64,000 bases of DNA, from NCBI GenBank assembly GCA_028386065.3, contig JAKUCV010006741.1, forward strand, positions 1 through 64,000, in the 5' to 3' direction. The position numbers were made by a program, and so were the translations under genes. Below are positions 10,622 through 22,227 of this stretch, piece by piece; the first letter of the stretch is position 1, and every line of letters starts with the position of its first letter. The notes beneath the pieces are model-generated. The model searched no databases and was not told the origin of the DNA. It worked only from the letters and a program-made list of their open reading frames with translations. This DNA is from Turnera subulata (Eukaryota > Streptophyta > Magnoliopsida > Malpighiales > Passifloraceae).

Positions 10622-10653
10622 GAGATATCGCTTAAGGGTATAAGCGGTATCTC
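10622..10653 (-). promoter_or_regulatory. inverted repeat in ORF1 promoter (element 1)
   Basis: Arms GAGATATCGCTTA (10622-10634) and TAAGCGGTATCTC (10641-10653) pair at 12 of 13 positions around a 6-nt loop, directly next to the TATA-like CTATAAG (minus strand, near 10610-10616). The counterpart in element 2 is at 13676-13707 with 10 of 13 pairs. Confidence 0.6.
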
Positions 10654-10745
10654 GTGTTGTGTTTGGACACCTGGCAGAGTGTGCCAGAAGCTTATCGTGG
10701 TAGGACCCACGGATAAGACGGAATTTCGGGGACGAAATTCTTTTT

Positions 10746-10758
10746 AAGGTGGGTAGAC
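10746..10758 (+). other. polypurine tract of element 1
   Basis: AAGGTGGGTAGAC precedes the 3' LTR and follows cggggacgaaattcttttt, the Tekay/Del-type end also seen before 55386. It marks the plus-strand primer site. Confidence 0.75.
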
Positions 10759-12226
<1,468 letters not shown>

Positions 12227-12231
<5 letters not shown>

Positions 12232-13567
12232 CGGCCCGACCCGTGTTTACCGTACACAGTAAACACGTGCCGGAACTGTAACAACCTGACCAAATAAAGC
12301 CCAGCATACAGTGTATACAACAGTAACTCGGGCTCAACAGCCCAAAAATAATTTCTTTTCCTAGATAAACATAATATTAATTTTCTGAAACAACATTTAA
12401 TTATCTTAATTTTCAAGAATCCAAGCATACATATTTTCTAAACCCCAAACCCAGAACATTACATATAATTTTTCAAAATAATATTTACCCTTTTTTCCAG
12501 AAATTAATTAGCAGAAATTAGATATATATATATATATATATATACATATTATTTTTTAAAAGAAACAAAAAATCCGGACTGCAACCCAGGGAGGGCGCGA
12601 CCCGGACCCAGGAGAAACGGGTCGATGCAACCCGGCCTTACCTTATGCGGGTTCAGAGGCGGCGACAGCGCGACGACGAGATGGAAGGATGAGCGAGCAC
12701 AGCAGCGGCATCAGGTGGCTTGGAGCGGCGAAAAGGAGGCGCGGCGGCGCTGGTGCAGCGACAGACGCGGGAGAAGCAGATCCGCCGGGTCAACGGCGCG
12801 TCACGGCCCGTCAGGCGGCGGAAGGAGGAGGAGGCGACGGGGTTGAGGTCACGACGACACGGGGAATGCCATGGTGTGGGCGGTGCGGCGAACGGTGGCG
12901 CGGAGGCGTTCGGCGTGAACAGTAACCGAGGAGCAGCCGAGTGACGCACTGTTCATTCCATTTCTTTCTTTCTTTTGTATTTTCTTTATTTTCTTTTCTT
13001 TTTTTTTCTTTCATTTTCTTCTTGTTCTTTTTTTTCTGTTTCTATTTTTTTTCTTTCTTTCTTCCTTTTTTTCTTTTTCCCCTCTGTTTTTCCGATTCCT
13101 ATATTTTTTTCTTTTCTTTTTTTTTTCCTTTCCTTTTTCTCTTTTTTTTCTCTCTTCTTTTCTCTCTTTTTCTTTTTCTTTTTCTTCCCTCTTCCCCTCT
13201 TCTCCTGCTTCCTTTCTTCTTTTATAAACCATGATGATACTGTGCAAACACTGTACGACCTGTGAATCTACAATAATGCCGCTTGTCAGTATTATGAAGC
13301 GAGTCCGGTCCGGACCAGAAAATAACTGATACCCCCCCTTAGTTATTTTCCGATGTGATTTTTTCGAAAATTTCGGGACCCGAAAAATACCAACTTAGGT
13401 CCGAAAAATCCATGGAAAAATCACGAGCGCGGAAAAACTCTCGGTTTCGAAAAATGACGCTCGATTTACCTTGAATTAATTACTCAAGATTAATTCATTC
13501 AGTAAATCACGGTAAAAAGACTTTTACAGTCCCGATAAAAATCAAAATTTTTACCCGGGCTGTTACA
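12227..13567 (-). repeat. 3' LTR of element 2, internally deleted
   Basis: Runs from tgaaacggcccgacccg to acccgggctgttaca. About 1 kb (dyad array, exon-like island) is missing at a junction near 12345, but the GC-rich segment (12570-12950) and the homopyrimidine tract (12955-13226) remain. Confidence 0.8.
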
Positions 13568-13675
13568 GTCTACCCACCTTAAAAAGAATTTCGTCCCCGA
13601 AATTCCGTCGTCTTTTCTGTGGGTCCAACCAAGATAAGCTTCTGGCACACTCTGCCAGGTGTCGAAACTCATCGC

Positions 13676-13719
13676 GTGATACCGCTTATACCCTTAAGCG
13701 ACATCTCATCCTCTATAAG
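13676..13719 (+). promoter_or_regulatory. ORF1 promoter region (element 2)
   Basis: A TATA-like CTATAAG at 13713-13719 lies 43 bp before the ATG of ORF1. Just upstream an imperfect inverted repeat (13676-13688 with 13695-13707, 6-nt loop) matches the one in element 1. Orientation is toward ORF1 and away from the polypurine tract. Confidence 0.6.
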
Positions 13720-13755
13720 AACCAAACCTCATGACTGGCAAACTCACACACAGTC

Positions 13756-14133
13756 ATGGACTCTCCACTGAGGACAAGAACTACCTCAGACTCCAAGGAC
13801 AACAGCTACATCGGCGGCACTGCCTTCCCGACAAGCTCCGATGAAGAACCTCCCAAGAAGCGGTTCAAGACAAACATCATCGGCCTGAAAGAGCATATGG
13901 TCATCTCCAGCAGACGGCGAAAGAAGCGTGCCAACAAGAAGGCTGAGGATAAAAAGGGCAAGGCAACAGCTGAAAGCAGCACTCCGCAGCAGATACTGAT
14001 GCAGTTGAACGTCTCACTGAAGAAGATCAGCTCGGCAGTGATGCAGATAGAACTGGCGTGTGCGGAACTCTTCCCTCACGTCAAAAATATCCAAAAACTT
14101 GTAAAAGACCTAGAGAAGCAAGTAGCTTCGTAG
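13756..14133 (+). CDS. antisense ORF1: small basic, probably nuclear coiled-coil protein
   Basis: An intact ORF of 125 codons with no family I recognise. Residues 1-30 are rich in Ser, Thr and Asp. PPKKRFK (32-38) and SRRRKKRANKK (52-62) look like nuclear localisation signals. Residues about 77-123 should form amphipathic helices with Leu, Ile and Val spaced as in a coiled coil, which suggests dimerisation. TATA-like CTATAAG lies 43 bp upstream and AATAAA 32 bp downstream, so it has the parts of an independent Pol II gene. It runs antisense to element 2 and is followed about 870 bp later by ORF2 on the same strand. A broken copy exists at 10195-10573; the copia element lacks it. Nuclear role and dimerisation are inference. 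Confidence 0.65.
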   Translation: MDSPLRTRTTSDSKDNSYIGGTAFPTSSDEEPPKKRFKTNIIGLKEHMVISSRRRKKRANKKAEDKKGKATAESSTPQQILMQLNVSLKKISSAVMQIELACAELFPHVKNIQKLVKDLEKQVAS

Positions 14134-14164
14134 AGTACTTCTTCTCCGTTGTAAAACTATTATG

Positions 14165-14175
14165 AATAAATAAAA
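14165..14175 (+). terminator. poly(A) signals after ORF1
   Basis: Overlapping AATAAA hexamers at 14165 and 14169, 32 bp after the ORF1 stop. The corresponding sequence in element 1 (reversed, near 10150-10165) keeps them. Confidence 0.55.
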
Positions 14176-14427
14176 TAAGTTTCCTTTTTAAATCAAAATC
14201 TCTTATGTTATGAATTCTTGTGTAAAACAGAAAAACAAAACATCTCAAGACAGATTAAAAATCAACAGTATGGATATAAAATCAAACATATAGAAATTAA
14301 AAATAAAACTCGTTTAACAAAATCAAAACATAAAGAAATTAAAGCAAAAACATGTTTTCATGCTCGGCACTCTAGATCGATCTTAACCATCCTCGATCCC
14401 GAGAAACGTAACATGTACAGCTAACGG

Positions 14428-14889
14428 TGACGTCGGTTTTCCTCGTGAAAAAGACGTCTGTTAACTCGCAAGGCGATGATCACGAGAGCGTCCTGTGTCC
14501 CTCGAAAGAAACGTTACCCACTTGTTCACAATTTCCGCATGGGCAAAAAACGTCTGTCAAGTCTCGTATCCCTCCACGATGTCCGAACAGGTGTAAGCTT
14601 GTCGCACATGCACTCTACTCGAGGTTTGGTCCCATCAGTCTAGCCTCAACGGTCACAGATGCGTGTGATAAAAGATGTAGGAAAATATAGGAAAACCATG
14701 AAAAGAAAGGACAAAGTAGCCAGGGCGAAAAAAAATCGCGAGATGGAAAAGGGCTGAAAAACACTGGCATTTGTATCCCGAAAAACGTATAAAGTAACGA
14801 AGCAATAAATAAAGCAACGACAAAATTTTCAAAAAGCAAAATCTTGAAAATCGAAAATAGTAATCAAGCTCCCCATAAGATTATAAAAG
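14428..14889 (+). promoter_or_regulatory. promoter of antisense ORF2 (element 2)
   Basis: TGACGTCG at 14428-14435 is an ACGT-core (bZIP-type) site, and TATAAAAG at 14882-14889 lies 112 bp before the ATG at 15001. Between them the sequence is well conserved with element 1 (9440-9900 reversed). The copia copy keeps the TATA box and spacing but little else upstream. Confidence 0.6.
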
Positions 14890-15000
14890 ACGGAGCGGTG
14901 AGGTGTAAATCATCAAAAGCATCTTAAAGCAAACAAACGCTCAGAAAAACAAAACCACAACGCTCAGAAAAAAACAAAATACCCACGCGTCCAAAACACG

Positions 15001-15684
15001 ATGCTTGCTCCATCATCTGTCTTCTTCGTCGAAAGTGCCAACCTAGGCAGAAGAAACCGGCTGGCCTACAGCATGATCATCGAGCGTCCAGAAGAACTAC
15101 CGAACGAGCTCGGCAGAATGCCGCTTCTGGTCTTTGTCGACGAACTCTACTCATCCAGATTCTTCGTCACTCCCATGGAAGAGACGTTCTTCCTGGAGGA
15201 CCATGGCACCCTGAGGACCTCCTACGACAGCTCGGCAAACTCCGTCATGTTTTTCATCTCCGAAAGACTTCAGGAGTTCAACCTAGAGTCCACTTGCCAT
15301 TTCCTGGAGCAAGGCACCTACTACTAGCTCTCGATGACGGCGCAAAGCATGCCCAAAATGACTCGACTGCCCGCAACTTGGCCAAAGGCCCGACTACTGG
15401 TGTGGAACTGCAGAGGAGTCGCTAGGCGTTCCCAGGAGTTCTCGCGTACCTTGAGGGACCTGAAGAACCAATACAAGCCCAACATGGTTCTTCTCACGGA
15501 GACCCAGTGGCAGCCTGAAGACGATCACGGTCTCATCCCACTCCGGTTCCCTCAAGCAAACCGGTTCGAGCTTCCTGGCCAAAACAACACAGGCGGCATG
15601 TGGTTCTCGTGGAGCGACAGCATCCAAGTCAACATCAACAATGACCCCAACAGCTTCAGGGTCAACGTCGTTCTAAGGCGATGA
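15001..15684 (+). pseudogene. antisense ORF2, element 2 copy, one nonsense mutation
   Basis: Homologous over its full length to the intact protein at 34820-35503 (same 228 codons including stop). A single TAG at 15325-15327 replaces the CAG found in the element 1 copy, a C-to-T change. The frame then continues to TGA at 15682. The N-terminal domain carries FFVTPMEET and MFFISERLQEF motifs shared by all copies. The C-terminal part has LLVWNCRG and LLTET of LINE-type endonucleases and ends after GGMWFSW, before the catalytic His/Asp region. In the first 40 codons I count 20 synonymous and 10 replacement differences from the copia copy, so the protein was under selection before this copy broke. 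Confidence 0.78.
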
Positions 15685-15939
15685 ATGTATTCTATTTTAT
15701 AAAATCTCAATGTAATATTTATGTTTGTAATATTAATATTAGCAATATTAATAATATTTATATTTCCGCTTATTTATGGCATCATTTACCTCTTATGTGA
15801 ATGTTCTGCGACAGCTGGCGTCTCTTGACTGGATCCATAATGCACTAACTAAAATGATATAATATAATAAACAAATGGAGCGAACTATGCAAACAAGGAC
15901 AACAAACACACAAAGACTGCCCAACAAGACCTAACGCCC

Positions 15940-15951
15940 GCTCCGCTACCA
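15940..15951 (-). other. primer-binding site of element 2
   Basis: Reversed TGGTAGCGGAGC, three bases inside the 5' LTR that starts at 15955. Confidence 0.7.
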
Positions 15952-15954
15952 AAA

Positions 15955-18188
15955 TGAAACGCCCCGACCCGTGTTTACCGTACACAGTAAACACGTGCCG
16001 GAACTATAACAACCTGACCAAATAAAGCCCAGCATACAGTGTATACAACAGTAACTCGGGCTCAATAGCCCAAAAATAATAACAACAATAACAACATATC
16101 TGGCCCAACGGCCCAACAATATCATAAGTAATGCACAACGGAAGACTTAATAACTCAAAAAGACACTGTATGCGACACATGATGCAAACTATGGATCCAA
16201 GTCCTGTCCAAGGGGTAACGCCGCAGCCTGTCTGGAATGCATCAAACCTGTACCACAAATAACTCATCCTACGGGATGAAAGCCCGCAGGTGAGGGGTGA
16301 GTCCGAAGTGCTCACCAACGAAAGATAGACAATCAATATGTAACACTATAAATTACTCAAGGTCAAACATAACAGTCAAACCAAAAGACAAGATCCAAAA
16401 CCGGTCCAAGACCAAAAAGACTAAAACAAAAATCCAATTTCAATTTTATCTTTTCGGGCCCCGTCACGGATAAGCTAGAGGTCAGACCTGGTTATCAACA
16501 TATTTTGGGTGCCAGACCAAATCAAGAGAACCCAGGGATCGACATCCCAAAAATACGAACCCAGGGATAGACATCCCAAAAATAATCACGGGATAGACAT
16601 CCCAAGCATAGACATGCTTATCACAAGTAACCCAGGTCACGGCCACCACGAAACAGTCTTAAACTATCGAGTCGTACCACTACTTACCACGTGACAATTA
16701 TATTATCGTCATCAAAATCATATCACAGGGATCAACATCCCTAACCAAAATACCGGGATAGACATCCCTACCCAAAATCAAGGATCGACATCCTTATCAC
16801 AATTTATTATTTAATCCTTAATACTTATTCCAAAAGACACAACAATAGACATCCAAAATCAACCAGGACACCGGGATAAACATCCCGAACCAAACCACAG
16901 CAAACGCAATACTCAACAGTGCAATAACCATCAACACAACAACCGAGTAATATAGGCACATAATGAAGGAAATCCATCCTCACCTTGGCCGATTACTCAA
17001 CTCCGGAGGACAATGACCGGTCCCAAGCCGGCTCCTCGGGAAACTGCCCGATAACAAAACCTATACAACAAAACAATATACTCACATAAATGCACATAAT
17101 CGGTATGCTATGATGCCAAAACTGCGAAATAACCCATTCCGGTTCATAACTCTTTTATTATTTCCTTTTATCGAAAATATTATACCGTACGTACATCCGA
17201 ATATAATTTCGGTACCATACTTTAATTAAAACTCTTTTTCCAAAATATTTTCATAAATTAATTATACTTCCCAAAATATAATCACCATAATTTTCTGAAA
17301 AAGATAACATATGCATATATATATTTTCCAAAGACAAAATACATTTCCAAACCATTATATATTAACATAATAATCTATTTTTTTTTGAGATATTATTTAT
17401 GTGTACTATATATATTTCCAGAAATATTTTCATAATTTTCCTGAAAAATAATAACATTTCAGAAAATATATTCTTAAAATAACATTTCATAATTTTCCCG
17501 GTGTGGGCGGTGCGGCGAACGGTGGCGCGGAGGCGTTCGGCGTGAACAGTAACCGAGGAGCAGCCGAGTGACGCACTGTTCATTCCATTTCTTTCTTTCT
17601 TTTGTATTTTCTTTATTTTCTTTTCTTTTCTTTTTCTTTCATTTTCTTCTTGTTCTTTTTTTTCTGTTTCTATTTTTTTTTCTTTCTTTCTTCCTTTTTT
17701 TCTTTTTCCCCTCTGTTTTTCCGATTCCTATATTTTTTTCTTTTCTTGTTTTTTCCTTTCCTTTTTCTCTTTTTTTTCTCTCTTCTTTTCTCTCTTTTTC
17801 TTTTTCTTCCCTCTTCCCCTCTTCTCCTGCTTCCTTTCTACTTTTATAAACCGTGATGATATTGTGCAAACACTGTGCGACTTGTGAATCTACAATAATG
17901 CAGCTTGTCTGCATTATGAAGCGAGTCCGGTCTGGACCAGAAAATAACTGATACCCCCCTTAGTTATTTTCCGGTGTGATTTTCCCGAAAATTCCGGGAC
18001 CCGAAAAATACCAACTTAGGTCCAAAAAATCCATGGAAAATTCACGAGCGAGGGAAAACTCTCGGTTTCAAAAAACAATACCCGATTTACCTTGAATTAA
18101 TTACCCAAGATTAATTCATTCGGTAAATCACGGTAAAAAGACTTCTACAGTCCCGGTAAAAATTAAAATTTTTACCCGGGCTGTTACA
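15955..18188 (-). repeat. 5' LTR of element 2, internally deleted
   Basis: It keeps the dyad array (16530-16900 reversed), the exon-like island (16975-17060) and the block at 16263-16320. The GC-rich segment upstream of the homopyrimidine tract is lost at a junction near 17500, where AT-rich sequence abuts gtgtgggcggtgcggcg. The deletion differs from that of the other LTR, so both postdate insertion. Confidence 0.8.
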
Positions 18189-19302
18189 ATATAGGTACTT
18201 TGAAAATTAAAGGTAATTATATTTTATGTTGGAAAATATTATTATGTATATTTAGAAAAAGATAAATACTATATATACTTTCTGGAAATTATAAATACGT
18301 TATTATTTTTCTGGGAAATTATGGAGATTATAATTTTGGAAAAATTATAATTATTTTATGAAAATATTTAAAAGAGAATTTTAATTGAAGTATGGTACCG
18401 AAATTATATTCGGATATACGTACGGTATAATATTTTTGGTAAAAGATGATAATAAAGGATATGAACCGGGATGGGTTTATTTCGCAATATTGGCATCATA
18501 GCATACCGATTATGTGCATTTATGTGAGTATATTGTTTTGTTGTATAGGTTATGATATCGGGCAGTTTCCCGAGGAGCCGGCTTCGGACCGGTCATTACC
18601 TTCAGAGTTGAGTAATCGGCCAAGGTGAGGATGGATTTCCTTCAATATGTGCCTGTATTACTCGGTTATTGTGTTTGATGTTTGTTGTACTGCTGATTGT
18701 TGCATTTGTTGTGATTGTTGTCAGGATGTTTATCCCAGCATTTTGATTTGGTTTTTGGGATGTTTATCCCCGTGCGTCGGGTTTTGATTATTTATTTTCG
18801 TGTCTTTGGCCATAAGAATAATGGATAAATAATAAATTGTGATAAGGATGTCGATCCTTGGATTTGGATAGAGATGTCTATCCCGGTATCTTGGTTAGGG
18901 ATGTCGATCCCTGAGATTTGGTTTTGAACGATAATATAATTGTCACGTGGTAAGTAGTGGTACGACTCGATGGTTTAAGACTTTTTTGTGGTGGCCATGA
19001 CCTGGGTTACTTGTGATAAGCATGTCTATGCCTGGGATGTCTATCCCGTGATTATTTTTGGGATGTCTATCCCTGGGTTCGTATTTTTGGGATGTCGATC
19101 CCTGGGTTCTCTTGGATTTGGTCTGGCACCCGAAATATGTTGATAACCAGGTACGACCCTAGCTTATCCGTGACGGGGCCTGGAAAAGATAAAATTGGAA
19201 ATTGGATATTTATTTGAGTCTTTTGGTCTTGGACCAGTTTTGGGTCGTCACAGTTCCGGCACGTGTTTACTGTGTACGGTAAATACGGGTCGGGGCGTTT
19301 CA
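18189..19302 (+). repeat. 3' LTR of element 1, second part
   Basis: Resumes atataggtactttgaaaatt exactly as at 7243 of the 5' LTR, and carries the exon-like island (18549-18627), the dyad array (about 18720-19110) and the U5 end cggggcgtttca. Like the 5' LTR it lacks the TGGGTCG-bounded block. Confidence 0.87.
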
Positions 19303-22100
19303 GCCCGGGTAATTTTTACGTTTTTACCGCCGTCGTAAAATTTATTTTACAGTTATTTACCATTAAAATTAATCTTGGGTAATTAATTTATGGTAATTCG
19401 AGCTTTGGATTCCGAAACCGAGCCCTGTCCCACGCTCGGGATTTTTCTGCGGATTTTCCGACCAAGTTGGATTTTTTCGGGTCCAGGAATCTTCTGAAAA
19501 GTCGGGTTTAACCCCGAGTTGTCGGACCAGAAATAAAGTCAAGGGGGTACATTAGTTATTTTTTGGTCCGGACAAAACCCGCCTCACATGCTGCACAGTG
19601 TTGAGTTCACTGTGAAGCCTGTGAGCAGATTGTACTGCCCGTGCCTCACTAGTATTTTGCCTGTGCTTTACCAGTCCTGCCTGCTTAAACCTGTGTTTTT
19701 CTTTTGTTTCCAGTACACCCCTATACCACCAACACCTGCAAACACACATAACGTCAGTTCCTTTCCTCCATTGTTTCTGCAAAGAAAACCAGTACACCAC
19801 AAAACCCACCTGCAAACCTCCTACTGCAAAACTCATCTACCAAGCCAACCAGAAAGGAAGAAAAAAAATATAAAAAAAAAAAACAACAACCACCACACCA
19901 CCCCGGCTGCCACGTCACCCCCATCCCTTTTTTTTTTTCTTTTTCTTTCTTCTCCACACCGCCGCCACCGTGAACAGCCGAGACCCTGGCCGAGCCCTTA
20001 GTCGCCACCACCTTGTCATTGTGTTCCCTGTACAGCCGCTGACCAGACGCAGCCGTCGCCGTTTAGTCTCCCTACCCGACGCGCTGCACACGGCCGAGGA
20101 TCCGACGAGCAGCCCATCGGGCCGCCTCCTCCTTTTTCGCACCCACCGCCGCCTGTGTTCTCTTCACCACAGCGAGCCGTCGACGATGCTTCCTCGCGTC
20201 TCCTCGAAGTCGCCTGCATCTCCTACAGCCGTCGCCTCGCCGATCCGTGCCGCCCGTTCCGTCGCGCCGCCGTCATCTGCAAGCCGAGGTGAGCAGACCC
20301 GTGATGTAGACAATCGGGTTGGGGAGACCCGTTTCGCAGCCGGGTGAGGGCCTCGGGTCGCGTCTGCCAGAGCCGTTGACCAGGCCTTGGTTGGGCTTTG
20401 ACCTCGGGCCAGGCAGACCTGTTGGGCCTCACACTTTGGTTTGGGTATAAGCCTGGACTTGAAGGTTTGGGCTGCATAGTCCAGCCCAGTCCAATTGATA
20501 AAAAAAAAAAGAAAGAATTTCTGGAAATAGATAATAATTCTGAAAAAGGAAGAAATTGGAAAAAAATAAATGATAAAAAGGGGTTATAATTTTGGGAAAT
20601 AAGTATAACACTGGAATAACATAGAAATAAAAAAAAATAATTGGTAGAAAATATATTTTTGGGAGAGGTATGTTGTACATGGTATAATAATTATTTTGTA
20701 GAAATAAATATGGAAAGGGTATTATCAAAGAAGTATTGTACCGGAATAATATCCGGGTATAGGTATAGGTATAGGTATAGTATAGTATTCTGACACTCGA
20801 AAATAAATGGTGAATTATAAAGATAATAGAAATTAACCCGAGGCAGTAACCGAGACGAGTTAGTATTTATTTTTCAGTATACGGTACTAGCATGACATTT
20901 GCATATCACTTATATGTGCATATTATTTGTTTGATATAGGAGTTGATAACAAGCAGATACCTGAGGAACCGGACTTGGAGTCTGTTGGACAATTTCAAAA
21001 CTGATAATCGGCTAAGGAGAGGATGGATAACCTTGGATATGTGCTCGTAATACTGTGTGTGTTTTTGTTGTTTGATTGATCTGCTGAAATGATTATTGAC
21101 TGTTATTTGATTGCTATGGAAATTGTTGATGCTGTAGTTGGATTGTGTTTAGACTTGTGGATATTGTGTTGAGATAATGCTGAACAGATAACTGTGATTA
21201 ATTGACATTACGTGTCTGTTGTTGGTTTGGTCTGTGAAATAATCTGAAATAATGAAAAGTTGGATAATTGAGGATAGAGTAAAGAAACTGGACTGAATTT
21301 GAGATGATGATTTAATTGTCACATGGAGAGTAGTGGTACGACTAGATGGTTAGAGACTAGTTCTGTGGTGTCATGGCCGGTTTGGTTGGTTGTTGGGGAT
21401 GTTGATCCTGGATGATGTTGTTATTGGGATGTTGATCCCGGATTGGTTATGATTGGGATGTTGATCCCGGATTGTGATTTGGCCTAGCATCCGGCATTAG
21501 CTAATAACCAGGTACGACCCTAGCTTGTCCAGTGACGGGACTCCGAAGATAAAATTGGTAATAATAATAATAAACATTCTTTTGGTTTTGGCTCAGTTGT
21601 GTTTTAGTAGAATCTTTGTGTTTTGTTTGCCTGTGTTTACTTCGAAAGTGTTATGGTTGACAACATATCTCTGTTTATCCTTCATCGGTGAGCACTTCGG
21701 ACTCACCCCTCGCCTGCGGGGTTTCATCTCGTAGGTTTAGTGGTTTCGTAGATCAGGTACGACGTACGATGGCTGCTGCTTTCTTCTCCACCTGTCTCCG
21801 GATCCATACCTCCGCTGCATGAGCATATAAGTCTTCCGCTGCTGTGAAATATATGTTGCTGTGTTGCTGCTTTCCTATAATGCTTATGATGTTGTTATAC
21901 TGGATTGTGCTGCTTTGTTGAGATTTGAGTGTGGTTTGAATAATGGTCCCCGAGTGTGGGTGACAGATGTTGCTTTGTACTTTTGTTGTATTTGGATTTA
22001 CCGTGTAGTATTTTAACTGCGATGTACTGTCTGTTCCATCAATAAGAATAGTTTCGGCACGTGTTTTCTGTGTATGGAAAATATGGGTCGGGGCGCTTCA
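19303..22100 (+). repeat. 5' LTR of element 3, main part
   Basis: Continues the 12 bp at 5913-5924: together they read TGTAACAGCCCGGGTAATTT, as at the 3' LTR (55386). It shows a GC-rich segment (19960-20350) ending in GAGGTGAG, AT-rich DNA, an island after gatatag (20939), three or so dyads of GGGATGTTGATCC type (21395-21470), the conserved block (21686-21737) and the U5 end. Compared with the 3' LTR it has fewer dyad units and scattered substitutions. Confidence 0.85.
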
Positions 22101-22115
22101 TTTTGGTAGCGGAGC
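22101..22115 (+). other. primer-binding site of element 3
   Basis: TTTTGGTAGCGGAGC immediately after the 5' LTR; same variant as in elements 1 and 2. Confidence 0.7.
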
Positions 22116-22227
22116 AGGCAGTAGGTCATTAGGGACATAACTGTGATTGCATGATTGTTCGTTTGTGCGTAAGATCTGTCACGACATGATATGACATGCA
22201 TACATATACATTCTCATATAGGTACAA

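Larger units (their letters stand above)
12227..18188 (-). mobile_element. element 2: non-autonomous gypsy LTR element with antisense cassette
   Basis: Same family as element 1, in reverse, flanked by a perfect ATATA duplication (12222-12226 and 18189-18193). Its 3' LTR is 12227-13567, its 5' LTR 15955-18188, and its internal region 13568-15954 (2387 bp). The polypurine tract (13568-13580) and primer-binding site (15940-15951) are present. The cassette on the plus strand holds ORF1 (intact) and ORF2 (one stop), again antisense to the element. The insertion fell in the TA microsatellite of the 3' LTR of element 1. Confidence 0.88.
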
